From Rhodoferax fermentans (GTDB lineage: Bacteria; Pseudomonadota; Gammaproteobacteria; Burkholderiales; Burkholderiaceae_C): a stretch of 64,000 bases of DNA. Location of the stretch: positions 3,534,001 through 3,598,000 of the forward strand of contig NZ_MTJN01000002.1 of assembly GCF_002017865.1 (NCBI RefSeq), in the 5' to 3' direction. This document shows positions 17,905 through 25,382 of this stretch, piece after piece (position 1 is the stretch's first letter; each line of letters begins with the position of its first letter). Made by a program: the position numbers and the translations under genes. The notes beneath the pieces were generated by a model. The model was not told where the DNA came from, searched no databases, and saw only the letters and a list, made by a program, of their open reading frames with translations.

Positions 17905-18164
17905 GTCAGGAGAGAGCCGCCCAAGCCAACAGGTTTCAGGGCAGCCGCCGAAGGCGCAGAACCGCTGATTGCAGTCGTTTGAACGCTCAGGCAAAAGGAC
18001 TGACAAACGTCACACTCTGTTCAGAGTGTTGACGCATCCCCACTGGAGAGAGACACACCCAACCTGATGTGGTTTGTGTGTCCACCGAAGGAGCAACCCG
18101 CAGTCGACCCGCCATCTGGTGGGTCTTGGCCCGGCGAATCTCTCAGGTAAAGCGGACAGCGGGG
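17905..18164 (+). ncRNA. Tandem glycine riboswitch upstream of gcvT
   Basis: Two glycine aptamers in series. Aptamer 1 (17905-18004) has P1 GTCAG/CTGAC, GGAGAGAG at 17909, GCCGCCGAAGG and CTCAGGCAAAAGGACTG. Aptamer 2 (18037-18164) has P1 CCCCACTG/CAGCGGGG, GGAGAGAG at 18045, CCACCGAAGGAGCAA and TCTCAGGTAAAGCGGACAG. The 32-base linker contains its own hairpin at 18008-18034. The downstream gcvTHP genes degrade glycine, as expected for a switch that turns the operon on when glycine is present. Confidence 0.95.
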
Positions 18165-18172
18165 GCAGCCTG

Positions 18173-18204
18173 TGACAGAACAGCCGTTGTGTCATGGTTT
18201 TTTT
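18173..18204 (+). terminator. Intrinsic terminator of the riboswitch expression platform
   Basis: Stem TGACAGAAC / GTTGTGTCA with loop AGCC and one G-G mismatch, then TGG and seven T. It is directly after aptamer 2 and 22 bases before the gcvT start, so readthrough rather than translation is probably what the riboswitch controls. Confidence 0.7.
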
Positions 18205-18225
18205 GGTCTGCCCCTGGAGTGCTTG

Positions 18226-19374
18226 ATGTCCGCATCACCTGAATCGCTTTTGAACGTTCCCCTCAATGACCTGCACATCGCTCTCGGTGCGCGCATGGTG
18301 CCCTTTGCCGGCTACAGCATGCCGGTGCAATACCCGGCCGGTCTGATTGCCGAACACAAACACACCCGCACCGCAGCGGGTCTGTTTGATGTGTCCCACA
18401 TGGGCCAGTTGCGCCTGGTCGGCCCAGATGCCGCCGCCGCGCTGGAGAGCCTGCTGCCGGTCGATGTGATCGACCTGCCCATCGGCAAACAGCGCTACGG
18501 CCTGCTGCTCAATGAAGACGGCGGCATCATTGACGACCTGATGTTTTTTCGCAAAGCGGCTGATGAGATTTTTGTCATCGTCAACGGCGCCTGCAAGGTC
18601 GGTGACATCGCCCACATCCAGGCCAAGATCGGCAGCCGCTGCCAGGTCATCCCGATGCCCGAATTTGCCCTGCTGGCGTTACAAGGCCCACAGGCGGTGA
18701 CAGCGTTGTCCCGACTCGCACCCGGCGTGGAAAAACTGGTGTTCATGACCGGTGGCAACTTCACGATCAACACCGGCACACAGAGTATCAACGTATTCCT
18801 GACCCGCAGCGGCTACACCGGTGAAGACGGTTTCGAGATCTCGGTGCATGCTTCCGAAGCCCTGGCACTGGCCAATGCCCTGCTGGCCCAACCTGAGGTC
18901 AAACCGATTGGCCTGGGCGCACGCAACTCGCTGCGCCTGGAAGCCGGTCTGCCGCTCTACGGCAACGACATCGACGCCAGCACCACACCGGTCGAAGCCA
19001 GCCTCAACTGGGCCATGCAAAAGGTACGTCGCACCGACGGTGCCCGCGCTGGAGGCTTCCCAGGTGCTAGCAAAATACTAGCTCAACTGGCAGATCCAAC
19101 AAGGGCTACAAGCCGAAAACGTGTTGGATTGATCGCCCTGGAGCGTATTCCCGTGCGCGAACACACCGAGTTGCAAGACCTGACCGGCGCCCGTGTCGGT
19201 GAAGTCACCAGCGGCCTGCTTGGCCCCACCATCGACAAACCCATTGCCATGGGTTATCTACCGCCCGCCTTGGCAACCATCGGCACCCAGGTCAACGCCA
19301 TCGTGCGGGGCAAACCCGTCAAGATGGAAGTTGTGACCATGCCCTTTGTGCCGACCAACTATTTCCGCGGGTAA
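18226..19374 (+). CDS. gcvT: Glycine cleavage system T protein (aminomethyltransferase)
   Basis: Transfers the methylene group from H-protein-bound aminomethyl to tetrahydrofolate, releasing ammonia. 382 residues from ATG 18226, which has GGAG upstream; an earlier in-frame GTG lies in the riboswitch terminator. Family marks: ARMVPFAGYSMPVQYPAG at the start, HMGQLRLVGPDAA, GYTGEDGFEI and the end MPFVPTNYFRG. First gene after the glycine riboswitch. Around 19074-19119 the codons become AT-rich and echo the dispersed repeat. Confidence 0.95.
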   Translation: MSASPESLLNVPLNDLHIALGARMVPFAGYSMPVQYPAGLIAEHKHTRTAAGLFDVSHMGQLRLVGPDAAAALESLLPVDVIDLPIGKQRYGLLLNEDGGIIDDLMFFRKAADEIFVIVNGACKVGDIAHIQAKIGSRCQVIPMPEFALLALQGPQAVTALSRLAPGVEKLVFMTGGNFTINTGTQSINVFLTRSGYTGEDGFEISVHASEALALANALLAQPEVKPIGLGARNSLRLEAGLPLYGNDIDASTTPVEASLNWAMQKVRRTDGARAGGFPGASKILAQLADPTRATSRKRVGLIALERIPVREHTELQDLTGARVGEVTSGLLGPTIDKPIAMGYLPPALATIGTQVNAIVRGKPVKMEVVTMPFVPTNYFRG

Positions 19375-19380
19375 AGTCTG

Positions 19381-19398
19381 CGCCAGCCTGGGCTGGCG
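19381..19398 (+). other. Intercistronic hairpin gcvT/gcvH
   Basis: CGCCAGCC-TG-GGCTGGCG just after the gcvT stop, without a T-run. Probably a stabilising or attenuating stem rather than a full terminator. Confidence 0.45.
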
Positions 19399-19466
19399 TT
19401 GGGCCGTACCGTGACCCGGTTTTTTCTTTTTCCTTCTGATTTCAACCTGTTTCTTTGGAGCACCAC

Positions 19467-19841
19467 ATGAGCATCAAATTCACCCCCGACCACGAATGGG
19501 TCCAGATCGACGGCAACAACGCCACCGTGGGCATCACCCACCATGCGCAGGACGCGCTGGGCGACGTGGTGTTTGTTGACCTGCCCGAAGTTGGCAAAAC
19601 CTACGCTGCGAAAGACGCCGCTGCGGTGGTGGAGTCGGTCAAGGCTGCCGCTGACGTCTACATGCCCGCCAACGGCACCGTCACCGAAGTCAATGAAGCC
19701 CTGCGTGCCGACCCCGCTTTGGCCAACTCCGACCCGCTGGGCGCAGGCTGGTTCTTCAAGATGACACTGAGCAACCCGGCCGAACTCGACGGCCTGATGG
19801 ACGAAACCAGCTACACCAGCTTTGCCGCTGACGCACATTAA
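19467..19841 (+). CDS. gcvH: Glycine cleavage system H protein
   Basis: Lipoyl carrier that shuttles the aminomethyl intermediate between the P, T and L proteins. 124 residues from ATG 19467 (MSIKFTPDHEWV). The lipoylated lysine is in ESVKAAADVYMP near residue 60, and EVNEALRADPALANSDPLGAGWFFK follows the family pattern. It lies between gcvT and gcvP in the riboswitch-controlled set. Confidence 0.96.
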   Translation: MSIKFTPDHEWVQIDGNNATVGITHHAQDALGDVVFVDLPEVGKTYAAKDAAAVVESVKAAADVYMPANGTVTEVNEALRADPALANSDPLGAGWFFKMTLSNPAELDGLMDETSYTSFAADAH

Positions 19842-19854
19842 AACTGCAGCGTGC

Positions 19855-19880
19855 CGCCGCCAGTGACCTGACTGGCGGCG
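19855..19880 (+). other. Intercistronic hairpin gcvH/gcvP
   Basis: Perfect 10-bp stem CGCCGCCAGT / ACTGGCGGCG with loop GACCTG, 13 bases after gcvH. No T-run, so partial attenuation or mRNA protection is more likely than full termination. Confidence 0.5.
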
Positions 19881-19962
19881 CATGCACTGCTCTGCACTCC
19901 TGTGATGGCCTTGTCTGGCCGCGTTTCCCCGCCTGTTGTTTTGTCACCTCTGAGTCACCGCC

Positions 19963-22902
19963 ATGCCCAACACCCCACCCCTGTCCGAACTTGAAAACAG
20001 CAGCGAATTCATCGCCCGCCACATTGGTGTGGACGCCGCCGATGAAGCGCTCATGCTCAAGGCGGTCGGCGCCAATTCGCGCGCCGAACTGATCAACGAG
20101 ATCGTGCCTGGCAGCATCCGCCGCAGCCAGCCGATGGCGATCCCACCCGCCATCACCGAGGCCGCTGCACTGGCCGAACTCAAAGCCATTGCGGCCAAGA
20201 ACAAGGTGGCCAAGAGCTACATCGGCCAGGGGTATTACGACACCCTGACCCCGGGTGTGATCCTGCGCAACATCCTTGAAAACCCGGCCTGGTACACCGC
20301 CTACACCCCCTACCAGGCTGAAATCAGCCAGGGCCGCATGGAAGCGCTTGTGAACTTCCAGACCATGATCACCGACCTGACCGCCATGCCGATGGCCAAC
20401 GCCTCGATGCTGGATGAAGCCACCGCCGCGGCCGAGGCGATGACGCTGGCGCTGCGCATGAGCAAGTCCAAGTCGACCACCTTTTTTGTCGACAATGAGG
20501 TGCTGCCGCAGACCCTGGAAGTGATCCGCACCCGCGCCGAGCCGCTGGGCATCACCGTCAAAACCTGCACTGGCGACGAGGCCCTGGCCGACGAGAGTTT
20601 TGCGGTGCTGCTGCAATACCCCGGCGTGAGCGGTGTGGTGCGTGACGACCGCGAATGGATCGCCAACTACAAAGACAAAGGTGGTGTGGTCATTCTGGCT
20701 GCCGACCTGCTGGCGCTCACCCTCTTGACACCCCCCGGTGAACTTGGTGCCGACATCGCCATTGGCACCACCCAGCGTTTTGGCATGCCCATGGGCAACG
20801 GCGGCCCACACGCCGCCTACATGGCCTGCCGTGACGAGTTCAAGCGCTCGATGCCCGGCCGCCTGGTGGGGGTCAGTGTCGACGTGCACGGCAACCCGGC
20901 CTACCGGCTGGCCTTGCAAACGCGTGAACAACACATCCGCCGTGAAAAAGCCACCTCCAACATCTGCACCGCGCAGGTGCTGCCCGCCGTCATCACCAGC
21001 ATGTACGCGGTCTACCACGGCCCGCAGGGCTTGAAGCGCATCGCCCAACGCGTGGCCAGCCTGACCGCTGTGCTGGCTGCTGGCCTGGAGTCGCTGGGCT
21101 ACACCGTGGCCAACGCCACCGCGTTTGACACCCTCACCGTGGAAACCGGCGACGCTACTGCTTCGATAGCTAACAACGCCCTGCAGGCGGGGGCTAACCT
21201 CCGATTGGTGTCTAAAGACAGCTTGGGCATCTCGCTCGATGAGACCAGTACCCGCGCCGATGTGGAGGCGCTCTGGTCCTTCTTTGCTGACGCAGTGAGT
21301 GGCTGGCCCAACACCGCCCGCCGTGGTGAAACTGGCGGCCGTGGCCGCACCCTGACGTTTGCCCAGGTGGAGCCGCTGGCCGACTCCCTGCTGCCCGCCA
21401 AGCTGCTGCGCACCAGCACCTACCTGAGCCACCCGGTGTTCAACAGCTACCACTCTGAGACCGGCATGCTGCGTTACATCCGCCGCCTCTCGGACTTTGA
21501 CCTGGCGCTGGACCGCACGATGATCCCGCTGGGCAGCTGCACCATGAAGCTCAACGCCACGTCCGAGATGATCCCGATCACCTGGCCCGAGTTTGCAGGC
21601 ATCCACCCGTTTGCCCCGGCTGACCAGCGCCAGGGTTATGCCGAGCTGGACGCCCAGTTGCGCACCTGGTTGTGCCAGGCCACCGGTTACGCGGGCATCA
21701 GCCTGCAGCCCAACGCGGGCAGCCAAGGTGAATACGCCGGCATGCTGGCGATTCGCGGTTACCACGCCTCGCGTGGTGAAGCGCACCGCAACATCTGCCT
21801 GATCCCAAGCAGCGCCCACGGTACCAACCCCGCCAGCGCCACCATGGTCGGCATGAAGGTGGTCGTGACCGCCTGTGACGCCCAAGGCAATGTCGACATG
21901 GCCGACTTGAAGGCCAAGTGTGAACAATACAGCGCCAATCTGGCCGCGATGATGATCACCTACCCCAGCACCCACGGTGTGTTCGAGACCAATGTCAAGG
22001 AACTCTGCGCGCTGGTGCACAGCCACGGCAGTCGCGTCTACGTGGACGGCGCCAACATGAACGCACTGGTCGGCCTGGCCGCGCCAGGTGAGTTTGGCGG
22101 TGACGTGAGCCACCTTAACCTGCACAAGACCTTCTGCATCCCACATGGCGGTGGCGGCCCCGGTGTGGGCCCGGTGTGTGTGGTGGCCGATCTGGTGCCC
22201 TTCCTGCCCGGTCATGACGCGGGTGGCTTGGCGGGCTCGGGCGTCGGTGCAGTATCTGCGGCCCCGCTCGGCAATGCCGCTGTGCTACCGATCAGCTGGA
22301 TGTACTGCCGCATGATGGGCTCGGCTGGCCTGCAGGCCGCGACCGAAGTCGCCATTCTGAGCGCCAACTACATCAGCGCGCGCCTCAAAGACCACTTCCC
22401 CACGCTCTACACCAGTGTGCCGGTAGACGGCAAACCGGGTCGTGTGGCGCACGAATGTATCCTGGACGTGCGCCAGCTCAAAGAAGCCACCGGTGGCGCC
22501 AACGGCATCAGCGCCGAGGACGTGACCAAACGCCTGATGGACTACGGCTTCCACGCCCCGACACTGAGTTTCCCGGTGCCCGGCACCCTGATGGTGGAGC
22601 CGACCGAGAGTGAAACACTGGAAGAGCTGGACCGCTTCATCGACGCGATGATCGCCATCCGCGCCGAAATCGCCCAGGTCGAACAAGGGGTCTGGCCGCA
22701 GGACAACAACCCGCTCAAAAACGCGCCACACACCGCCGCCACGCTATTGGAAGAAGAGTGGACCAAGCCCTATGCACGAGGGCTGGCGGCCTTCCCGGTG
22801 CCAAGTCTCAAACAAAGCAAATACTGGCCACCCGTGGGACGTATCGACAACGTCTATGGCGACCGCAACCTGTTCTGCTCGTGTGTGCCGGTGGGTGATT
22901 AA
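19963..22902 (+). CDS. gcvP: Glycine dehydrogenase (decarboxylating), P protein
   Basis: PLP enzyme that decarboxylates glycine and loads the aminomethyl group on H protein. 979 residues, the long single-chain form. The N-terminal half ([17 protein letters not shown]) and catalytic half are both intact. The PLP lysine is in [18 protein letters not shown] near residue 722, with HGTNPASA upstream. Codons at 21163-21205 (ATA GCT AAC ..) are unusual for the gene and resemble the dispersed repeat. A strong terminator follows. Confidence 0.96.
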   Translation: MPNTPPLSELENSSEFIARHIGVDAADEALMLKAVGANSRAELINEIVPGSIRRSQPMAIPPAITEAAALAELKAIAAKNKVAKSYIGQGYYDTLTPGVILRNILENPAWYTAYTPYQAEISQGRMEALVNFQTMITDLTAMPMANASMLDEATAAAEAMTLALRMSKSKSTTFFVDNEVLPQTLEVIRTRAEPLGITVKTCTGDEALADESFAVLLQYPGVSGVVRDDREWIANYKDKGGVVILAADLLALTLLTPPGELGADIAIGTTQRFGMPMGNGGPHAAYMACRDEFKRSMPGRLVGVSVDVHGNPAYRLALQTREQHIRREKATSNICTAQVLPAVITSMYAVYHGPQGLKRIAQRVASLTAVLAAGLESLGYTVANATAFDTLTVETGDATASIANNALQAGANLRLVSKDSLGISLDETSTRADVEALWSFFADAVSGWPNTARRGETGGRGRTLTFAQVEPLADSLLPAKLLRTSTYLSHPVFNSYHSETGMLRYIRRLSDFDLALDRTMIPLGSCTMKLNATSEMIPITWPEFAGIHPFAPADQRQGYAELDAQLRTWLCQATGYAGISLQPNAGSQGEYAGMLAIRGYHASRGEAHRNICLIPSSAHGTNPASATMVGMKVVVTACDAQGNVDMADLKAKCEQYSANLAAMMITYPSTHGVFETNVKELCALVHSHGSRVYVDGANMNALVGLAAPGEFGGDVSHLNLHKTFCIPHGGGGPGVGPVCVVADLVPFLPGHDAGGLAGSGVGAVSAAPLGNAAVLPISWMYCRMMGSAGLQAATEVAILSANYISARLKDHFPTLYTSVPVDGKPGRVAHECILDVRQLKEATGGANGISAEDVTKRLMDYGFHAPTLSFPVPGTLMVEPTESETLEELDRFIDAMIAIRAEIAQVEQGVWPQDNNPLKNAPHTAATLLEEEWTKPYARGLAAFPVPSLKQSKYWPPVGRIDNVYGDRNLFCSCVPVGD

Positions 22903-22938
22903 ACCCTGAGGGTTTCGGCCCACTGTGAAGCTTGTTGG

Positions 22939-22970
22939 AAGGTCGTACCTGTCGTGGGTACGACCTTTTT
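22939..22970 (+). terminator. Intrinsic terminator of gcvTHP
   Basis: Perfect 11-bp stem AAGGTCGTACC / GGTACGACCTT with a 7-base loop and a T-run to 22970, 37 bases after the gcvP stop. Confidence 0.9.
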
Positions 22971-23030
22971 CATTGGGCACGAGGTGCCACTAGACTCCAG
23001 AAAACTTCGCAACGCACACAGGGAGCCAGA

Positions 23031-23750
23031 TTGACCACAAAACCGCTTCGCATCGTGACCTGGAACTGCAATGGCGCGCTGCGCAAAAAGTGGAGTCGAC
23101 TCGCTGCTCTCAAAGCGGATGTCTACGTGGTTCAGGAGTGCGAAGACCCCAGCCAAACCACTGACGCTGCGTACACCGCCTGGTGCGGCAAGCACCTGTG
23201 GGTCGGCACGCACAGAAGCAAGGGCATCGGCGTCTTCGCGTCAGGCGATCTGACCCTGCAGGCAGTCCCCCTGGATGTGGGACGCTTGGAACTGTTTCTA
23301 CCCTGCATCGTCAACGGCGACTGGCCGCTGCTGGCCACTTGGACCAAAAAGGCCAACTCTCCCAATTTTGGGTACATCGGGCAGTTATGGAAGTTCCTGC
23401 AGATGCATCAAACCTTTCTGATTCATCCGCGCGCCATGCTCATAGGCGACCTCAACAGCAATACCCAATGGGATCAATGGGACCGCTGGTGGAACCACTC
23501 CGATGTTGTGCGCGAGCTGTCTGAACTGGGGCTGGAAAGCTGCTATCACAGGCACTACTCAGAGGTGCAAGGTAAGGAAACGCGGCCCACGTTCTTTCTG
23601 CACCGCAACGCGGAGAAGCCCTACCACATCGACTATGGTTTCACCGCAGCGCAATGGGTCGTGCAAAACGTGGCCGTTGGCGCCAACTCAGACTGGCTGG
23701 CAGACAGTGACCACTTGCCCCTGGTCTTTGATTTGGAGCGGTCAGACTGA
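23031..23750 (+). CDS. Endonuclease/exonuclease/phosphatase-fold protein
   Basis: 239 residues from TTG 23031, which has GGGAG five to ten bases upstream. EEP-superfamily active-site blocks are visible: RIVTWNCNGALRKKW at the start (metal Asn), VVQECEDP (metal Glu), LIGDLNSNTQWD (Asp/Asn) and SDWLADSDHLPLVF at the end (Asp-His). It could be a nuclease or a phosphodiesterase; the substrate is not inferable. It lies between the gcv terminator and a toxin-antitoxin pair. Confidence 0.75.
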   Translation: MTTKPLRIVTWNCNGALRKKWSRLAALKADVYVVQECEDPSQTTDAAYTAWCGKHLWVGTHRSKGIGVFASGDLTLQAVPLDVGRLELFLPCIVNGDWPLLATWTKKANSPNFGYIGQLWKFLQMHQTFLIHPRAMLIGDLNSNTQWDQWDRWWNHSDVVRELSELGLESCYHRHYSEVQGKETRPTFFLHRNAEKPYHIDYGFTAAQWVVQNVAVGANSDWLADSDHLPLVFDLERSD

Positions 23751-23782
23751 CGTCAAAAACAAAGGCACACAACGCCTCTTTG

Positions 23783-23802
23783 TGATATTGTCGGCAATAT
23801 CA
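23783..23802. promoter_or_regulatory. Palindromic operator overlapping the PIN toxin start
   Basis: TGATATTG-TCGG-CAATATCA, perfect 8-bp arms; the last A is the first base of the toxin ATG. A site here is well placed for autorepression by the downstream ribbon-helix-helix antitoxin, as in other type II pairs. Confidence 0.6.
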
Positions 23803-24236
23803 TGATAATCCGCGCTGTACTGGACACCAACATCCTGGTCGCTGGTATTTCCAGTCAGCTCGGTGCGTCGTTTATATTGCTGACGCATGCCTTGAACCGG
23901 AACTTTGAGCTGGTCGCCTCGCCAGCGCTGTGGCTCGAATACGAGGCGGTGCTCAAACGCCGCGAGATCATGAACCTGCATGGCCTGGCGGCCAACGATG
24001 TGGATGACATCCTGAACGCCTTGGCGCAGGTGGTCACGCCGGTGCAATCACACTTTTTGTGGCGGCCGCAGCTGCGTGACCCCAACGATGAGATGGTGCT
24101 GGAGGCTACCGTCAATGGCCACGCCGACTATCTGGTGACGCTGAATGTGAGAGATTTCACATTGGCAACGAGTCGCTGGCAGTTCAGGCTGCTGTCACCT
24201 GGCCTCTTTTTACGTTTATTGGAGAACACATCATGA
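23802..24236 (+). CDS. PIN-domain toxin (putative ribonuclease)
   Basis: 144 residues with the PIN acidic pattern: VLDTNILVAGIS at the start, a middle Glu in LWLEYEAVLKR, and DPNDEMVLEATVNGHADYLV then TLNVRDF near the end. This is the PIN_3-type group usually annotated as a putative toxin-antitoxin toxin component. The stop overlaps the antitoxin ATG by four bases. Toxin-first order is less common than antitoxin-first. A palindrome overlaps the start codon. Confidence 0.82.
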   Translation: MIIRAVLDTNILVAGISSQLGASFILLTHALNRNFELVASPALWLEYEAVLKRREIMNLHGLAANDVDDILNALAQVVTPVQSHFLWRPQLRDPNDEMVLEATVNGHADYLVTLNVRDFTLATSRWQFRLLSPGLFLRLLENTS

Positions 24237-24469
24237 GCCAAGTCGCCCTGCGTTTGCCCGACTCACTGCACCAACACGCCAAGCAACTGGCAGCCCAAGA
24301 TGACGCCTCGCTCAACCAATTCATCGTGACAGCTGTTGCCGAGAAGATTTCGGCCCTCAACACCGAGGCCTTTTTTCAAGAGCGCGCCCGCCGCAGCGAC
24401 CAGGACAAAGCGGTGGCAGCCCTAGCCAAAGTTCGGCGGGTTGCACCACAAGCAGGTGACGAACGCTGA
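24233..24469 (+). CDS. Ribbon-helix-helix antitoxin
   Basis: 78 residues. The first ~45 form an RHH/HicB-like DNA-binding unit (VALRLPDSLHQHAKQLAAQD then SLNQFIVTAVAEKISAL). The charged tail (RARRSDQDKAVAALAKVRR) probably wraps the PIN toxin. Translationally coupled to the toxin by an ATGA overlap; presumed to neutralise it and repress the pair. Confidence 0.78.
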   Translation: MSQVALRLPDSLHQHAKQLAAQDDASLNQFIVTAVAEKISALNTEAFFQERARRSDQDKAVAALAKVRRVAPQAGDER

Positions 24470-24538
24470 GCCGGTGCACACACACTCAGGTCCTGGATAC
24501 GGCCCGCTTGCATCCGTTTCGCGGTCAGTCCAGTCATT

Positions 24539-24574
24539 AAAAAAACCGCCTGGGGTAACCCCGGCGGTTTTTTT
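24539..24574. terminator. Bidirectional intrinsic terminator
   Basis: Inverted repeat with arms AAAAAAACCGCC and GGCGGTTTTTTT around GGGG-TAA-CCCC (one bulged T). It has a T-run in both directions and serves the antitoxin gene on the plus strand and proQ on the minus strand. Confidence 0.9.
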
Positions 24575-24606
24575 GTTGGGCGGGTCGATCAGACCCGGGG
24601 TCCAGC

Positions 24607-25305
24607 TCAGGCCTTGCGCTGCTTGAGCGCGGTTTGGATCTGGCGCACATCCATGCCGAGTTCAGCGGCGAAGTCTTCCACGGTCTTGCCGCTGGCATCA
24701 AAGGCCCGCAGCAGCGCCGCCTGGCGGGCACGTTGCTGTTCGACCTCGTCGATCACCTCGTCGAGCAAGGCGGCAACTTTCTCATCCAGCGTGGTCAGGC
24801 GCGACAGGTAGTCCTGGCGGGTCAGGCCGCTGGCCTGGTAGGCGGCCAGCATCTGCTTGCGCAGTTTGGGCAGCAAATCTTCGTCAGAGCGCGCCTGGCG
24901 GCGCTGGAACACTTCTACGATCGACAGCAGCACATGCTCGGGCGCCACCGGCTCCACCACCTGGCCTAACAAGTCATGGCGCGGCAGGCCTTGGGCCACA
25001 CTTTGCAAATAGCGGGTAGAGCGGGTGTGCACACCCAGCGCCACTTTGAGCTCGTCCTTGGCAAACACCTCGGGGTGGGCCGCCAGCAGGTCCTGGAACA
25101 CACCCAGCTTGAGCGGCACAAAACGCTGGCCAAACAGATGGGGATACAGCTCAAACAGCTTCTCCAGCACCGGCTGGGCACTGGCAAAGCGGTTTTTACC
25201 CTTGGCAGGTGGTGTGCTGGCAGCTGCTGGCGCAGTGGCCGGGGCAAGGTTCTCCGAAGGTGAATCGGTCATGGTCTCAGCGGAAACTGGCAGGATATCG
25301 GTCAT
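24607..25305 (-). CDS. ProQ/FinO-family RNA chaperone
   Basis: RNA-binding protein of about 232 residues from ATG 25305; ATG 25272 is also possible. A Pro/Ala-rich N-terminal linker is followed by the FinO/ProQ core (VLEKLFELYPHLFGQRFVPLKLGVFQDLLAAHPE, residues ~50-83; then LGVHTRSTRYLQSV), a helical linker and a small C-terminal helical piece rich in charged residues (VDEKVAAL-type, ending RQIQTALKQRKA). Divergent from the ATP-grasp gene, 77 bases between starts. It ends at the bidirectional terminator. Confidence 0.85.
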   Translation of the reverse strand: MTDILPVSAETMTDSPSENLAPATAPAAASTPPAKGKNRFASAQPVLEKLFELYPHLFGQRFVPLKLGVFQDLLAAHPEVFAKDELKVALGVHTRSTRYLQSVAQGLPRHDLLGQVVEPVAPEHVLLSIVEVFQRRQARSDEDLLPKLRKQMLAAYQASGLTRQDYLSRLTTLDEKVAALLDEVIDEVEQQRARQAALLRAFDASGKTVEDFAAELGMDVRQIQTALKQRKA

Positions 25306-25382
25306 GGCGTGAATCGGGTCGATCAGTTTGTTTAACCCGCGATTGTCATTCAAAGCGCGACTTCGCTGGCATACTCAACGCC

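Noticed and set aside
19756..22215. 819-codon open frame on the minus strand opposite gcvP
   Set aside because: It is antisense to a complete, conserved gcvP; its composition (His/Gly/Val-rich) is the usual shadow of GC-rich coding sequence.
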